Source: Stentor coeruleus (taxonomy: Eukaryota; Ciliophora; Heterotrichea; Heterotrichida; Stentoridae). Taken from it: DNA of 32,414 nucleotides. The translations under genes and the position numbers were made by a program. The stretch lies in contig MPUH01000839.1 in NCBI GenBank assembly GCA_001970955.1, positions 1 through 32,414 of the forward strand, given 5' to 3'. Shown piece by piece: positions 1 through 8,655 of this stretch. Numbering within the stretch: the first letter of the stretch is position 1; every line of letters starts with the position of its first letter. The notes below the pieces were generated by a model. It saw nothing but the letters and a program-made list of their open reading frames with translations, had not been told where the DNA came from and searched no databases.

Positions 1-93
1 TTGCTGTCTCTTTGTTGGCTGCCTTGGTTGCTAAATGCTTCTTTGGGGTTTTTCCAGCTGGAGTCTTTCTTGTGGTTTTTTAGTGCATACCAT
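1..93 (-). CDS. Histone H3-like protein, N-terminal tail only (partial, apparent frameshift)
   Basis: Read on the minus strand from the ATG at 93-91, the DNA encodes an H3-type tail. After a short start (M-V-C-T-K-K) comes TTRKTPAGKTPKKHL followed by ATKAANKETA, matching the canonical [24 protein letters not shown] spacing. The two parts lie in different frames: a run of six A on the coding strand (plus 76-81) would need seven to stay in frame with the ATG. Either the base is missing from the assembly or this is a broken copy. R26 and S28 of canonical H3 are N and E here, so it is a divergent or variant H3. Lysines equivalent to K9, K14, K23 and K27 are kept. The gene runs off the left edge. 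The family is clear; functional status is not. Confidence 0.8.
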
Positions 94-1114
94 TATTATA
101 TTTAGTTTAATAGAATAATATGAAATAAGATATAGGGCTGAAAAGGATAGGCCTCTTATACTTATTGATTAGAACATTTTTATGCAATCTTAATTATGAT
201 TGGATTATAAAATAAAAATGGTAATTTTTTAATTAGCCTATAGATGAGCCATCATAGCTAAAAACTTTTTCATTTTAAAGTTGGTGGAAATAATGAAGTA
301 TTTTAGAGTAATAAAAAATTCTAGGTAGATTAATATATTTACCATTTGCAATTAGCATGAGCAAAGATAAAAATAATTGTAGTAAAAGTAAGTAATTATA
401 GGAAAATTATAATTGATTTATGCTTATTTTTTTAGAAAGAATTATAGCATAATAAAATCAACAAATATTAATAATAAAGATAATTCATTCTTGATATACA
501 AGCTTAAAATTTTATAATTTAATTTAAGAATTTCTAAGTTATTAACTAGAAGCATAGTAATAATAATGGTATAGGTCTGCAGAATATCTGTTAATACAAA
601 TTAAGATTTATTTTTGATAAATTAAGCACATTACATATATTCTTTTATTATAGAGATTTATTAATTTAGAAACTATTACAAAATTATTATCCAAATATAA
701 TAAAGTGCTTGATCTATACTATCACCTCAATCTCATTTCAAACAATTGATTCATTCTCAATTTTTCTCAAATTTTACTAAATCCTATTTAAGTCCTTCCT
801 AAGTAATGCCTAGAAGCCTATTTTCAGTATAAATCTAATAATAAATTCTAAAATAAGAGGTCTCATTTGTTCAATGCCAATTTTTCCTTAAAAGTTTATG
901 TATATCAGAAAAATAAATTAATGCAACTTTATTCAAAGGCGAATATTACACTAGAAATTATTTAAAATTTTGTAGATATGATTTTAGCAAAGCTCTTGTA
1001 ATACGTTTTTTATTAAATCTATGCATTTAAAATTTATTAATATCATTTTAATATTAATTCATTGCTGTTGTTTCTTGTGCTATATTCCTGTTCCTATAAA
1101 ATAATGTTATTTAA
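94..1114. other. AT-rich intergenic region, no gene seen
   Basis: About 1 kb of AT-rich DNA between the start of the H3-like gene and the 3' end of the next minus-strand gene. It should include the H3 promoter. No convincing reading frame, RNA gene or repeat was found; a 19-codon minus-strand frame near 850-880 is too short to call. Confidence 0.5.
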
Positions 1115-2473
1115 TTAACTATTATCTTCTGAAGTATCAACTTTTTCCGGCATCATTTTAAATTCTTTGAGAAGATCAACTGCTATTTTTGACTTAGGAG
1201 ACTTTTTGATTATACTAAGAACCTCATTCATTCTCTCTTTTTCTATCATTTCTTGGATCGCTTGATCTCTTCTTTTGCTATTAGATATCTCACGATTATG
1301 CTTAGTAGCTTCAAATTTTATATTCTCAGCCTTTTGCTTATCAATTATCATTTCGCGCTTGTTTTTCCTAATTATTCTTTACATAATCCTTTTTGCACGA
1401 TTTATTTTGATATTAGCATCTTCATCTTTAAGTTTTTGTAATTCCATCCTTATTTCTATCTCCTTTCCAACACTAGCTCTCTTATTTTTTAAAGCTTTTG
1501 CTGCAGTATTTAACCTTTTTTCTAATTCTTCTTCTTTTTCATGGATAACTTTCATATATTCTTTTTCAATCTCTTTTAGTTTATTGACTCTTGTTTCCTT
1601 AAAAGTTTTTACTTTCCCCCATTTTTCCTTCATTTCTTCTATTTTCTTTTCTCTTCTCTCACTAGCTGTTCTAGTTCTTTCAATTATCTTGAATATCAAA
1701 TCATCATTATTCATTTCATCAAGCTTATTAACACTTGGCTGACTTCTTGCACTTTCTTTTTTCATAAGTATTTGCTTTTCATGTAAAACCCTTGATCTTT
1801 CAATTCTTTCTTCGTATTTGTTGAGCTTCTCATTAATCTCAATTTCTGAATTCGAAAGAATTAAAGGTTTTTTAAATGCTGTGCTAACAAGTTTTGGTTC
1901 TCTACTTTTAATTGGAGTTTGATTTTGATAAGTTACTCTAAAACTCTGACTAAGGGCTTTTTGCGCTTTATTTTCCTCACTTTCCCTTATCCTGCTAATA
2001 TTTTCTAGTTGATTCTTTTTATATTGCCCAAAACGAACTGTATTAGATGCTCTTGGCTGTACCATAGATTTTGGTCTGTCTTTTTTATCTACAGCAACCA
2101 TTGCTTCTTTAATTTCTTCTAGTGCAGTTAGAAGGGTTTCTTTATTTTTTTCATTCAAAAACAATTTTCGATTATTTGTACAGTTTTCTGTGAAAGTTTG
2201 AATGGAATTCCCATCATCAGTGCAGGCAGTGAAACTTTTTGCATTATCATTTTTAGATCGAGCTGCCATTGTTTTAATCGTATCTTTAACAAGCTTTAAA
2301 GTCTCATCTAATCTTCGCGAGTAGTGCTCAAACCGAAGTTGCCTGATTTCATCTCGAGTGCCTTTATTGCCAAAGTCATTAATAGTTTTTATTACAAGCT
2401 CTTCTTTGTTAATTCCAAGTTTATCTAGAGCAGCTTTAACCCTTTGGCTACTTATATCAAGAGCATAATTCAT
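1115..2473 (-). CDS. Charged coiled-coil protein of unknown function (two exons)
   Basis: The ATG is at 2473-2471 and one 15-nt intron lies at 1368-1382. Removing it joins AT|G in frame and gives 447 residues. Unspliced, the frame would stop inside the intron sequence, and the rest would appear as a separate 78-aa protein. The N-terminal 90 residues look like a helical, possibly globular region. From about residue 200 the protein is dominated by E, K and R with heptad-like spacing, typical of a long coiled coil, and it ends in an acidic tail (DTSEDNS). No catalytic motif, signal peptide or membrane segment is seen. Such proteins are common in ciliate cytoskeleton and basal-body structures, but nothing here proves that role. 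Confidence is high that it is a gene and low for function. Confidence 0.82.
1368..1382 (-). other. 15-nt spliceosomal intron
   Basis: Sense strand GTAAAGAATAATTAG. It contains in-frame stops, and removing it fuses the two exons of the coiled-coil gene in frame. It has T9-A10 and a TAG end like the other introns here. Confidence 0.85.
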
Positions 2474-2508
2474 TTTTATGATTATATATCTTTAAACTGT
2501 GAGAAAGA

Positions 2509-2703
2509 GTTTGAAATTATTTTTTTGATTGCTTAAATGAAAGTAATTTTATGGAGTGAGTTTGCATAGCTGGAGTTATTCTTTATCTAAATTATGCATA
2601 TATACNGTTTGAAATTATTTTTTTGATTGCTTAAATGAAAGTAATTTTATGGAGTGAGTTTGCATAGCTGAAGTTATTCTTTTTCTAAATTATGCATATA
2701 TAC
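2509..2703. repeat. 97-bp direct duplication flanking a single N
   Basis: Positions 2509-2605 are repeated at 2607-2703 with two mismatches (G/A and A/T near the 3' end of the unit). A single ambiguous base at 2606 separates the copies. The arrangement recurs at two other N positions in the window, so an assembly join that failed to merge overlapping ends (possibly two alleles) is more likely than a true tandem repeat. It lies just upstream of the coiled-coil gene's start codon. Confidence 0.85.
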
Positions 2704-3014
2704 TATATACTAAATGCTTTAATCTTTATGCAAGATATAAGGTTTTTATAATAAATTAATTACTCAAAAAAATTCTAAATAAGTCTATTTTTATCATTTA
2801 AAAGTTATATAATATGTTTTGCATTTCAAAATAAATTAACTCACAAATTCTAAATAATAAAACTAAATATCGTCTTAGTTATCATGACTGCATATTGCAT
2901 ACATAAATTAGTTAAGCATTTTATCGACTATATCAAAGTAAATACTCACTAAAGTGTTTTTCAGCTAATGAAATTAATCATATTTTTTTTTCAAATATCT
3001 TTTCAGTAATATTC

Positions 3015-3137
3015 TTACAATAAAATAATTTTGGTATTATTCTGATCTATGCACAACATCGCTATTTTACCTCCATATTGCTTAAATATTTGGTCCTCAT
3101 TGAGATGCTTGAGATAAATGCAGTTATCTATTTTATT
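3015..3137 (-). pseudogene. Possible gene relic, 40-codon open stretch
   Basis: A minus-strand frame opens after a TGA at 3140-3138 and ends at TAA 3017-3015. The residues look protein-like (CIYLKHLNEDQIFKQYGGKI, then AMLCIDQN), with mixed polar and hydrophobic positions and no low-complexity AT artefact. There is no usable start codon, and no 15-nt intron of the local pattern joins it to other frames. It could be a decayed gene or an exon of a gene I cannot assemble. Confidence 0.25.
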
Positions 3138-3296
3138 TCACCAACTTAAAAGAAGTAAATTCAATTTATTATTTTACTCATGCTCTATTCATTAAGATAT
3201 TTATTTTTTCTAAAGCTGAGGATTTTAATGTGTATTTAAGCCATTATTGATTTAAAGCCTAAGTCTAGTAGGATTTATTTATTTGTTGCGCATTCC

Positions 3297-3497
3297 CTAG
3301 CTCCAAGTAGAGTTCTCACAAATATTCCTCAGAATTTTCTCCATCAATTCTAATATGCTCTTGCTTATATTGAAAGCTGCTTCTGTTCCATATAATCCTA
3401 ATGTGTTGATGCACGCTCTAATTTTAGTTGACTTTTTTGTATATCCATTCCAAGAAGAATTTATATTATCCTTAGTATACTTTCCAGGCACACTCAA
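3297..3497 (-). pseudogene. Possible gene relic, 66-codon open stretch
   Basis: A minus-strand frame whose first codon would be TTG, with a TAA directly upstream, so no proper start is present. The translation (for example KIRACINTLGLYGTEAAFNI, then SKSILELMEKILRNI) reads like a real protein segment with an amphipathic helix. No family was recognised. Together with the open stretch at 3015-3137 it may belong to one degraded minus-strand gene. Confidence 0.25.
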
Positions 3498-3622
3498 TCC
3501 TTAAATATTTTTCTTTTTGAGACTATGAGTCCAAAAAGATTAAAAACATCATATATTAAATAGATGGAGTCAGAAAATGTTGTATTCCATTTTTCTTTTT
3601 TCAATAGCCAAAACCATATTAA

Positions 3623-4810
3623 TTACCTCAAAAAACAATAGTGATTTTGGGACGCCCCTCCTATGTCTTCTACTACTAAATCATGAAAGGCTTCACTCTT
3701 AACTTTCCAAAGTCTTAACTCCACATCTTCTTCCATATATTTTCCTGCAAACAAATTTCCAAGAGAGTAAACTCTTCCATCCTCTGCCTATTAAATACCT
3801 GTCAAATATCCGCCTGCTTTTTTGCAAGCAAATATTTTTTTAATTTTAGCTCCTTCTGGCACTCTTAGTTCAATAGGTTCTCTATGAAGTCTTATCCCAG
3901 CATAATAAACTTTATCATCTTCAGTTAAAAATATGCTACACTCTTCTCCTAGCTCAAAATCCTTAAGATTCATATCCATAAAAAAGTTTGGCTCAATTGG
4001 CGATCTCTCTGTGTCATACATATCAGCTCGCACATAATTACCTAAAGCTAACTGTCCAACTTCATTCCATCCCCAGACCAAAAGTTTACCATTATCCATA
4101 AGAACCATATTTGAGTAGCCACAAGTGCTAATTTTTTTGGCTTTGATTCCTTGGTTTATGAAATATTCAAAGAAACTATTTTTGGTAGGATTAAGATAGG
4201 TCTTACTTCTTCCTGTACCAAGGACACCCATTTCACCTTTGCCCCATACATATAGACTACCACTTGCTCCTAAAGCCATACTATGATAAGTTCCTGCAGA
4301 GATTTGCACAATATCTTCATGCTCTTTTAATTGAAGAATCACTGTAGGGACAAATTTGTCTTTGTAATCTCCATGGCCAAGTCCTCCACCCTTTTGTGAG
4401 AAAAGGCTTCTGATAAATCCTCCAGCAAGTTCACCTCCAAAACCCATGGTCCAAACCTCACCATCAGTAGTCAAGATTACTGTGTGATGTGCACCTATAG
4501 CCACATCTTTAATTTTCAGTTCTAGTTTGGCTAATGACTCAATTTTCGTAGGAGTTTGCAGGCGGTCTTCATTATCATGGCCTAATTTTCCGTTTGAGCC
4601 ACTGCCGAATGTGTACAAATTCCCACTCTCCGAAATTAGTGCTGAATGGTTAGGCCCTAGAACACATTTTGAAATAGGTTCAGGTATTTCAAGCAATTTA
4701 GGAAGGTTGATTGAAGTTGTTGTTACAGTTTTTTCGTGCCCTAAACTACTGGCTGATGCTCCCCAGGTATACAGCTTAGCAAAACACCTATGGATCACGC
4801 TACCTAGCAT
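3623..4810 (-). CDS. RCC1-repeat beta-propeller protein (two exons)
   Basis: The ATG is at 4810-4808 and a 15-nt intron at 3784-3798; the spliced product is 390 residues. It is built of about seven RCC1-type repeats. Each has the aromatic-x-x-G/W-G core followed by G-x-LG-x-G/N: LYTWGASASSLGH, LYTFGSGSNGKLGHD, VWTMGFGGELAGG with GGGLGHGD, LYVWGKGEMGVLG, LLVWGWNEVGQLALGN, VYYAGI and, only after splicing, YLTEDGRVYSLGN. Seven repeats and roughly 390 residues fit a complete propeller. Without splicing the protein would end early (TGI stop) and lose its last blade. RCC1-like proteins range from the Ran exchange factor to many unrelated adaptors. No chromatin-binding tail is visible, so Ran-GEF activity cannot be assigned. 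It lies tail-to-head with the E2-like gene, 83 bp away. Confidence 0.9.
3784..3798 (-). other. 15-nt spliceosomal intron
   Basis: Sense strand GTATTTAATAGGCAG. Removal restores the last RCC1 repeat and extends the protein by about 50 residues. Its T9-A10 and CAG end match the local pattern. Confidence 0.9.
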
Positions 4811-4893
4811 TTATATTAACTAGCATATCCTTTTATGGAAAATTTAATTAATCTAATCTTATAGGTAAACTTATTTATGATAGGCTGAATTTA

Positions 4894-6507
4894 TTAGTTA
4901 TCTTCTTCGTTAAGTATAGATTCTAAATATGATTTTTCGGTATCTTCAGATTTCTTTTCTACAGCTTTTTCATCATTTTCTCGAGCCTTCACTTCTAAAT
5001 TTTCAATTTTCTCAACCCCTTCAGCTTTTTTCACACCTTCTTTGTTTTTAGCATCTTGTTTATTTTCTTCAACTTCTTNTTTCACACCTTCTTTGTTTTT
5101 AGCATCTTGTTTATTTTCTTCAACTTCTTCTTTGGTCTCACTATCTCTCTTATTCACTTCACTAGTTTTCTCGCTTTCATTAATAATAATTTCATTTTTC
5201 AGTTCGTTTCCTTCTTTAGAAACTTGAAAACTCTTTATTTCTTCCTCTATTGAAGGCTTGACTTCCCATTCATCTTCATTATCATCTTTATCCTCCTCAT
5301 CATTCTTAAATATTTTCTGTTCCTCAAAGTCTGAGCCTAGCTGTGAATCATAACTTGATGGTGGACCACTAGGCCATATTTCTCTTTCTTCAAACTCTCT
5401 AACTTTTTTATCTTCCAATGGCTTAATCTCCACATTTTTTTTAGGTGGGGGTTTTCCAGCCAAAACATCGAGAATTATTTCGTCAGACAGTATTTTCCTA
5501 ACTTTTTCTAGATATGTTTTGAATTTAGGGTCATTAAGAGCTCCAAAATATTCTATAGCTTTTTGATAAAGCTCAATAAGTTCATTGATCTTATCTTTTG
5601 ATAGTTCATCTTGAATATCTACCTCATGCTGAATAATTCCAGCCATGATTTCAGTTATTTTGATCCGAGTTAATGCTTGAGCATTGACTTCTTCTTCAGA
5701 AATTGAGGGATTAGGTCTCAAACTTCTTCTGTCAAAGGAAATATTTAACCTTTGTGCATTTTTCAAAAGCAATTCAATGAACTCCTGGAGATTTTTTATG
5801 CGGAACTGCTGTGCAAGATTAGAATTATCTGGGATTTTCCATTCAAATGTGACTTTTTCGCTGTCACTTTTGGAAACTTTGACACTGCTAAGGCTATGAA
5901 TGCTTGCGTAGCAGACCAAATGAGCTAGACCTTGGTATTGAGGATTTGTTTCCAATTGTAAAATCATCGAGTGAGATATAACTAGAGCGCGGTCACGAGA
6001 AAATTTAGGATTCTGAGGCTCGATTTCTTGACAATAGAAAAGCTTCATTGAATCTCTGTTATCCCAATATTTTAAATTCATGCATTGACCTAAATGAAAT
6101 TTTCCAGCACTTGAATTACTGTGATTTTCATTAAGAAAGGTAGGAAATAAGTTTGCAATTTCTAAAACTGTTACTTCTTCACTCCACGGTTTTTTTATTA
6201 TATTTTGCAGCAGATTTCTTCCATCTGCTAATGATGGAAAAGTTGTAGGAGTTGAAAGTATTACTTTTGGTGCTTGAAATGGATACTTGCCTTCGAGGTG
6301 AACTTCTAGCTTAATCGAGTCACACTGAATGCCTTTGAAAAACTTTTTCTTATACTCCAAAAAGACAATAGTGCCAAAATTTGTTTCTTTGCAAGACTTC
6401 GAAATTCCTCGCTTGAGTTTATCTAGGAGTTTTATCTCTAAGTAAAAATTACCTTTAAATATTCTTTTTCGAAGCATCTCATCAGTATAGGATTCTATCG
6501 CAAGCAT
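4894..6507 (-). CDS. Ubiquitin-conjugating (E2)-fold protein lacking the catalytic cysteine, with a long acidic tail
   Basis: I place the start at the ATG 6507-6505. The open frame continues nine codons upstream only through a TTG, after an in-frame TAA. The product is about 537 residues. Residues ~10-130 resemble the UBC fold: a beta-meander with VHLEGKYPFQAPKVIL (the YPF-x-PP-x-V element of E2s), then a G-R-N-L-L-Q segment and KPWSEEVTVLEI, equivalent to the W-S-P-x-L-T-I helix. At the site of the usual I-C-L the sequence is N-L-L, and the HPN motif is F-P-S, so it should be a non-catalytic E2 variant. A second globular-looking region (~140-360) is unrecognised. The last ~180 residues are an E/K-rich disordered tail. 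One codon contains an N (5079) inside a 51-bp direct duplication, so tail length is uncertain. Confidence 0.78.
   Translation of the reverse strand: MLAIESYTDEMLRKRIFKGNFYLEIKLLDKLKRGISKSCKETNFGTIVFLEYKKKFFKGIQCDSIKLEVHLEGKYPFQAPKVILSTPTTFPSLADGRNLLQNIIKKPWSEEVTVLEIANLFPTFLNENHSNSSAGKFHLGQCMNLKYWDNRDSMKLFYCQEIEPQNPKFSRDRALVISHSMILQLETNPQYQGLAHLVCYASIHSLSSVKVSKSDSEKVTFEWKIPDNSNLAQQFRIKNLQEFIELLLKNAQRLNISFDRRSLRPNPSISEEEVNAQALTRIKITEIMAGIIQHEVDIQDELSKDKINELIELYQKAIEYFGALNDPKFKTYLEKVRKILSDEIILDVLAGKPPPKKNVEIKPLEDKKVREFEEREIWPSGPPSSYDSQLGSDFEEQKIFKNDEEDKDDNEDEWEVKPSIEEEIKSFQVSKEGNELKNEIIINESEKTSEVNKRDSETKEEVEENKQDAKNKEGVKXEVEENKQDAKNKEGVKKAEGVEKIENLEVKARENDEKAVEKKSEDTEKSYLESILNEEDN
5029..5129. 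repeat. 50-bp direct duplication around an N, inside a coding region
   Basis: Positions 5029-5078 are repeated exactly at 5080-5129, with N at 5079. Period 51 keeps the reading frame and duplicates 17 residues (EVEENKQDAKNKEGVK plus the ambiguous codon) in the acidic tail of the E2-like protein. It has the same layout as the N positions at 2606 and 13857, so an assembly join is suspected. Confidence 0.85.
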
Positions 6508-7212
6508 ATTATTTGAGCCACTATTTACAATCAATGGAAGTTGATGCCATTAATAACTTTGCCTCTTTTTAGAATTTTGCTGGGTTAAAGAAATATTCAT
6601 ATCATATTTAGTGAAGCTGGTATAAAGCTAAAAGTCAGATCTATATATAGTAGTCTTTTGGAAGAAAAAAGGTTTATGTGATATTTAATTAGGAATTCAA
6701 TATAAATTTTCTCAAATTACAAATATTATATGCAGAATTGCACTTTTTTTCTAAAGACTGTATCAGAGGTCCATAAGGGTGAGCCAGCAGTTTCTATAAA
6801 ACCTTCAAAACCTGAAGTCCAAAAGGATTGTAAAAAATCAGTTGTCAGCCTCCGCCAAGAAAAAGATCTACCGCTGTGAGCCAGGATGAAAAGTATTGAT
6901 AATAAGCTAGTTTATGCTATTATCTTAAGACTCTGATCAAATTGAAAATCTGGGACAGCCTCATACTTGTTTGTAGGGCGTCCTTAAGGGTGCAATAAAG
7001 TATTAGCATTCACAAAAGCTTAAATATAATTAAGGATTAGTTTTTCACCATAGTCTGCAGAACTAACAAGGCTTTTATATCATAATCTCGAAAAGTATCA
7101 ACTTTAGACGCCATTGGACTATTATATAAATATTTTTACATAAATTTGTTTATATCAATATCATCTAAATTTAATAAATCAATCAAAAGACAAGAATCCA
7201 TACATATCTGTA
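6508..7212. other. Intergenic region with a GC-richer core
   Basis: The spacer between two divergent genes. Its outer parts are AT-rich and should contain both promoters. The middle (about 6760-6990) is noticeably richer in G and C. It holds the short frame 6730-6879 and an imperfect inverted repeat around 6952-6983 (GGAC-A-GCC pairing with GGC-GTCC). No known RNA family motif was recognised. Confidence 0.4.
6730..6879 (+). CDS. Possible small protein, 49 aa (uncertain)
   Basis: ATG at 6730, TGA at 6877-6879. The translation begins MQNCTFFLKTVSEVHKGEPA and continues with a K/S/P-rich segment (VSIKPSKPEVQKDCKK). Codon use and composition look more coding than the surrounding DNA. However, the minus strand of the same segment also stays open for about 60 codons with a protein-like, tryptophan-rich translation but no ATG, so the strand is not settled. 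No family was recognised. It could be a small gene, a gene relic or part of a structured RNA. Confidence 0.3.
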   Translation: MQNCTFFLKTVSEVHKGEPAVSIKPSKPEVQKDCKKSVVSLRQEKDLPL

Positions 7213-7893
7213 ATGAAATTTTGCATAATTGTATGCCTCATTTTGGTTTCTTGTGCTGATGAATTGTTTTGGTTCGATTACGAAACTGGATATGAATATA
7301 ACTGGGAAACCCTGCAACACTCTGAAGATTATTCTATGGAAACGGATACATCATTTGTTTACTTTAACCTAGGCAAAAATGTAGCCAAAAGTTGTCAGGG
7401 GCAACAAGCTGCTGTAATTAGATTCTCAAAAGCTGGGGATTCCTGCGAAATACTAGGAAGGCATGAATTAACTTATTATACATCTTTCATCACTTTAGAG
7501 TCTAAGGGCCTGATTTTCTTTTACGAAGGAGGAAGTTTATGTAAAAATCGTTATTATGAAGACTTTAAGCATAGAGTTGAGTTTAAGCTTACCTGCAGTA
7601 CTATAGAGTCTGATTTTATGATAACTACATCCACAGAAGTTTGCACTACAATATTTGAAAAAGAATCAGCAACTGGATGCCCTAGAGAGTATGAATATAG
7701 TATATGGACAAAAATATTGTTTATATTGTAAATTTTATTCAGATTTTATGCTTTGATTGCATTTTTACTTATTTGGTTATGCTACGAAGCGATTGAACCT
7801 GATGAATTTTCAGAAAGTTCATGGTCTGCAGGGAGTATTATTTCAAAGACTAAAATCGTCGCATTAGGTAAACAAAGCTATAATTTAGTTTAA
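7213..7893 (+). CDS. Type I membrane protein with MRH-like (mannose-6-phosphate-receptor homology) domain
   Basis: Spliced product of 221 residues with a 15-nt intron at 7728-7742. Order of parts: signal peptide (MKFCIIVCLILVSCA), a luminal domain of about 150 residues, one membrane span (ILFILFYALIAFLLIWLCY, completed only by splicing) and a short cytoplasmic tail ending in YNLV. The luminal part has the MRH layout: FNLGKNVAKSC, an internal C-E-I-L-G-R, GLIFFYEGGSLC, HRVEFKLTC and a final C-x8-10-E-x-x-x-x-x-CP. It has six cysteines in register for three disulphides. Such domains occur in P-type lectins, GNPTG, OS-9 and Atg27. Size, single span and the terminal Y-x-x-hydrophobic motif most resemble an Atg27 or cargo-receptor type. 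Sugar binding is not proven; the Arg in HRVEF and the Glu before the last Cys-Pro are at plausible ligand positions. Confidence 0.8.
7728..7742 (+). other. 15-nt spliceosomal intron
   Basis: GTAAATTTTATTCAG. Without removal the protein stops before its membrane span; with removal the span and cytoplasmic tail follow in frame. T9-A10 and CAG end as in the other introns. Confidence 0.9.
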
Positions 7894-8655
7894 GTTTATG
7901 AGAAACTTATGCTATAACTTTTATGTTTATTTAGTTTTCAATTGAGTTATGCAAAATAAAAATGATAAAGATGTTATAAGGTAGACAGAACTATCTAAAT
8001 AGTAATTGATTTGTTGATTAATAAATGAGAATGAAAGTTTAAGATTTATATAAAATTATGTTTTTATTGAGGAATTAAAATACAAATACCCAAAATCATA
8101 AATCTATTTTGCATATGCAATCTTTACTAAGAGCTGAATGATTTTTACTAAATTTACATCTGCAAACTTCATTAAGTAAATGATAGCAAGTTTTCCCAAT
8201 GTGCAGCTTATCTAAAATAATATTTGATAAGCATGCTTCTAGGATCAAGCACACTTCATTTTTTATAAAAGCATTATCGAATTTAATCTTAAAAGGTTTT
8301 CGCTAAAAAATAGTAATTGTGAAGGACTTCTATCTTTATTTAACCGCTTAGAAACTTTTTAATTTTCTTTAGTAATTTCATCTCAATAAAATTCTTCAGT
8401 TCTCTTTGGTAAAACCTGTAGTTTCTAAGTATCCCAAGGTAGTGAATTTCTTCTTCTACAAACACAACATATTCTCTGAACCTTTAACTAATAAGAGGAA
8501 CTATAGTTTTGTTTTCAAACTCGCATCATACTTAAACGTGTTTATTATTGGCCTTAAGCAAGTGATTAGGCAATATTTTATGCCTAGTACAAAATTTCGT
8601 CATAAAAGAAACTCAGGCTATAATAAGTGAACTTTATGTTAATTCCTATGTATTC
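7894..8655. other. Intergenic region between convergent genes, with coding-like fragments
   Basis: The 3' regions of the MRH-like gene and the coiled-coil gene face each other here. Apart from the minus-strand open stretch at 8096-8302, there is a 74-codon plus-strand frame at 8406-8630. That frame lacks an ATG (it would start at TTG), and the opposite strand is also partly open, so I do not call it a gene. Confidence 0.4.
8096..8302 (-). pseudogene. Cysteine-rich coding-like fragment without start codon
   Basis: A minus-strand frame is open for 68 codons, from just after a TAG at about 8305 to TGA 8098-8096. It contains eight cysteines, including VCRCKFSKNHSALSK and DCICKIDL at the end, and alternates charged and hydrophobic residues like a real protein. 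There is no ATG and no 15-nt intron of the local pattern upstream. It is probably a truncated or decayed gene, or the last exon of something not recognised. Confidence 0.3.

Larger units (their letters stand above)
2704..3622. other. AT-rich spacer with coding-like fragments
   Basis: The region between the duplicated segment and the 3' end of the RCC1-like gene. Mostly AT-rich and uninformative, except for two minus-strand open stretches listed separately (3015-3137 and 3297-3497). Neither has an ATG that would make it a complete gene. Confidence 0.45.

Noticed and set aside
1275-1742. 155-codon plus-strand frame opposite the coiled-coil gene
   Set aside because: It is the antisense shadow of an E/K-rich coding strand, which produces F/L/S-rich frames. 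The minus strand has the intron, start and coherent protein.
6508-6534. Extending the E2-like protein upstream to a TTG codon
   Set aside because: An in-frame TAA lies immediately upstream and no 15-nt intron connects to the out-of-frame ATG at 6550. The ATG at 6507 is the first usable start.
8406-8630. 74-codon plus-strand frame as a gene
   Set aside because: The first codon would be TTG, there is no ATG, the opposite strand is partly open too, and no domain is recognisable.
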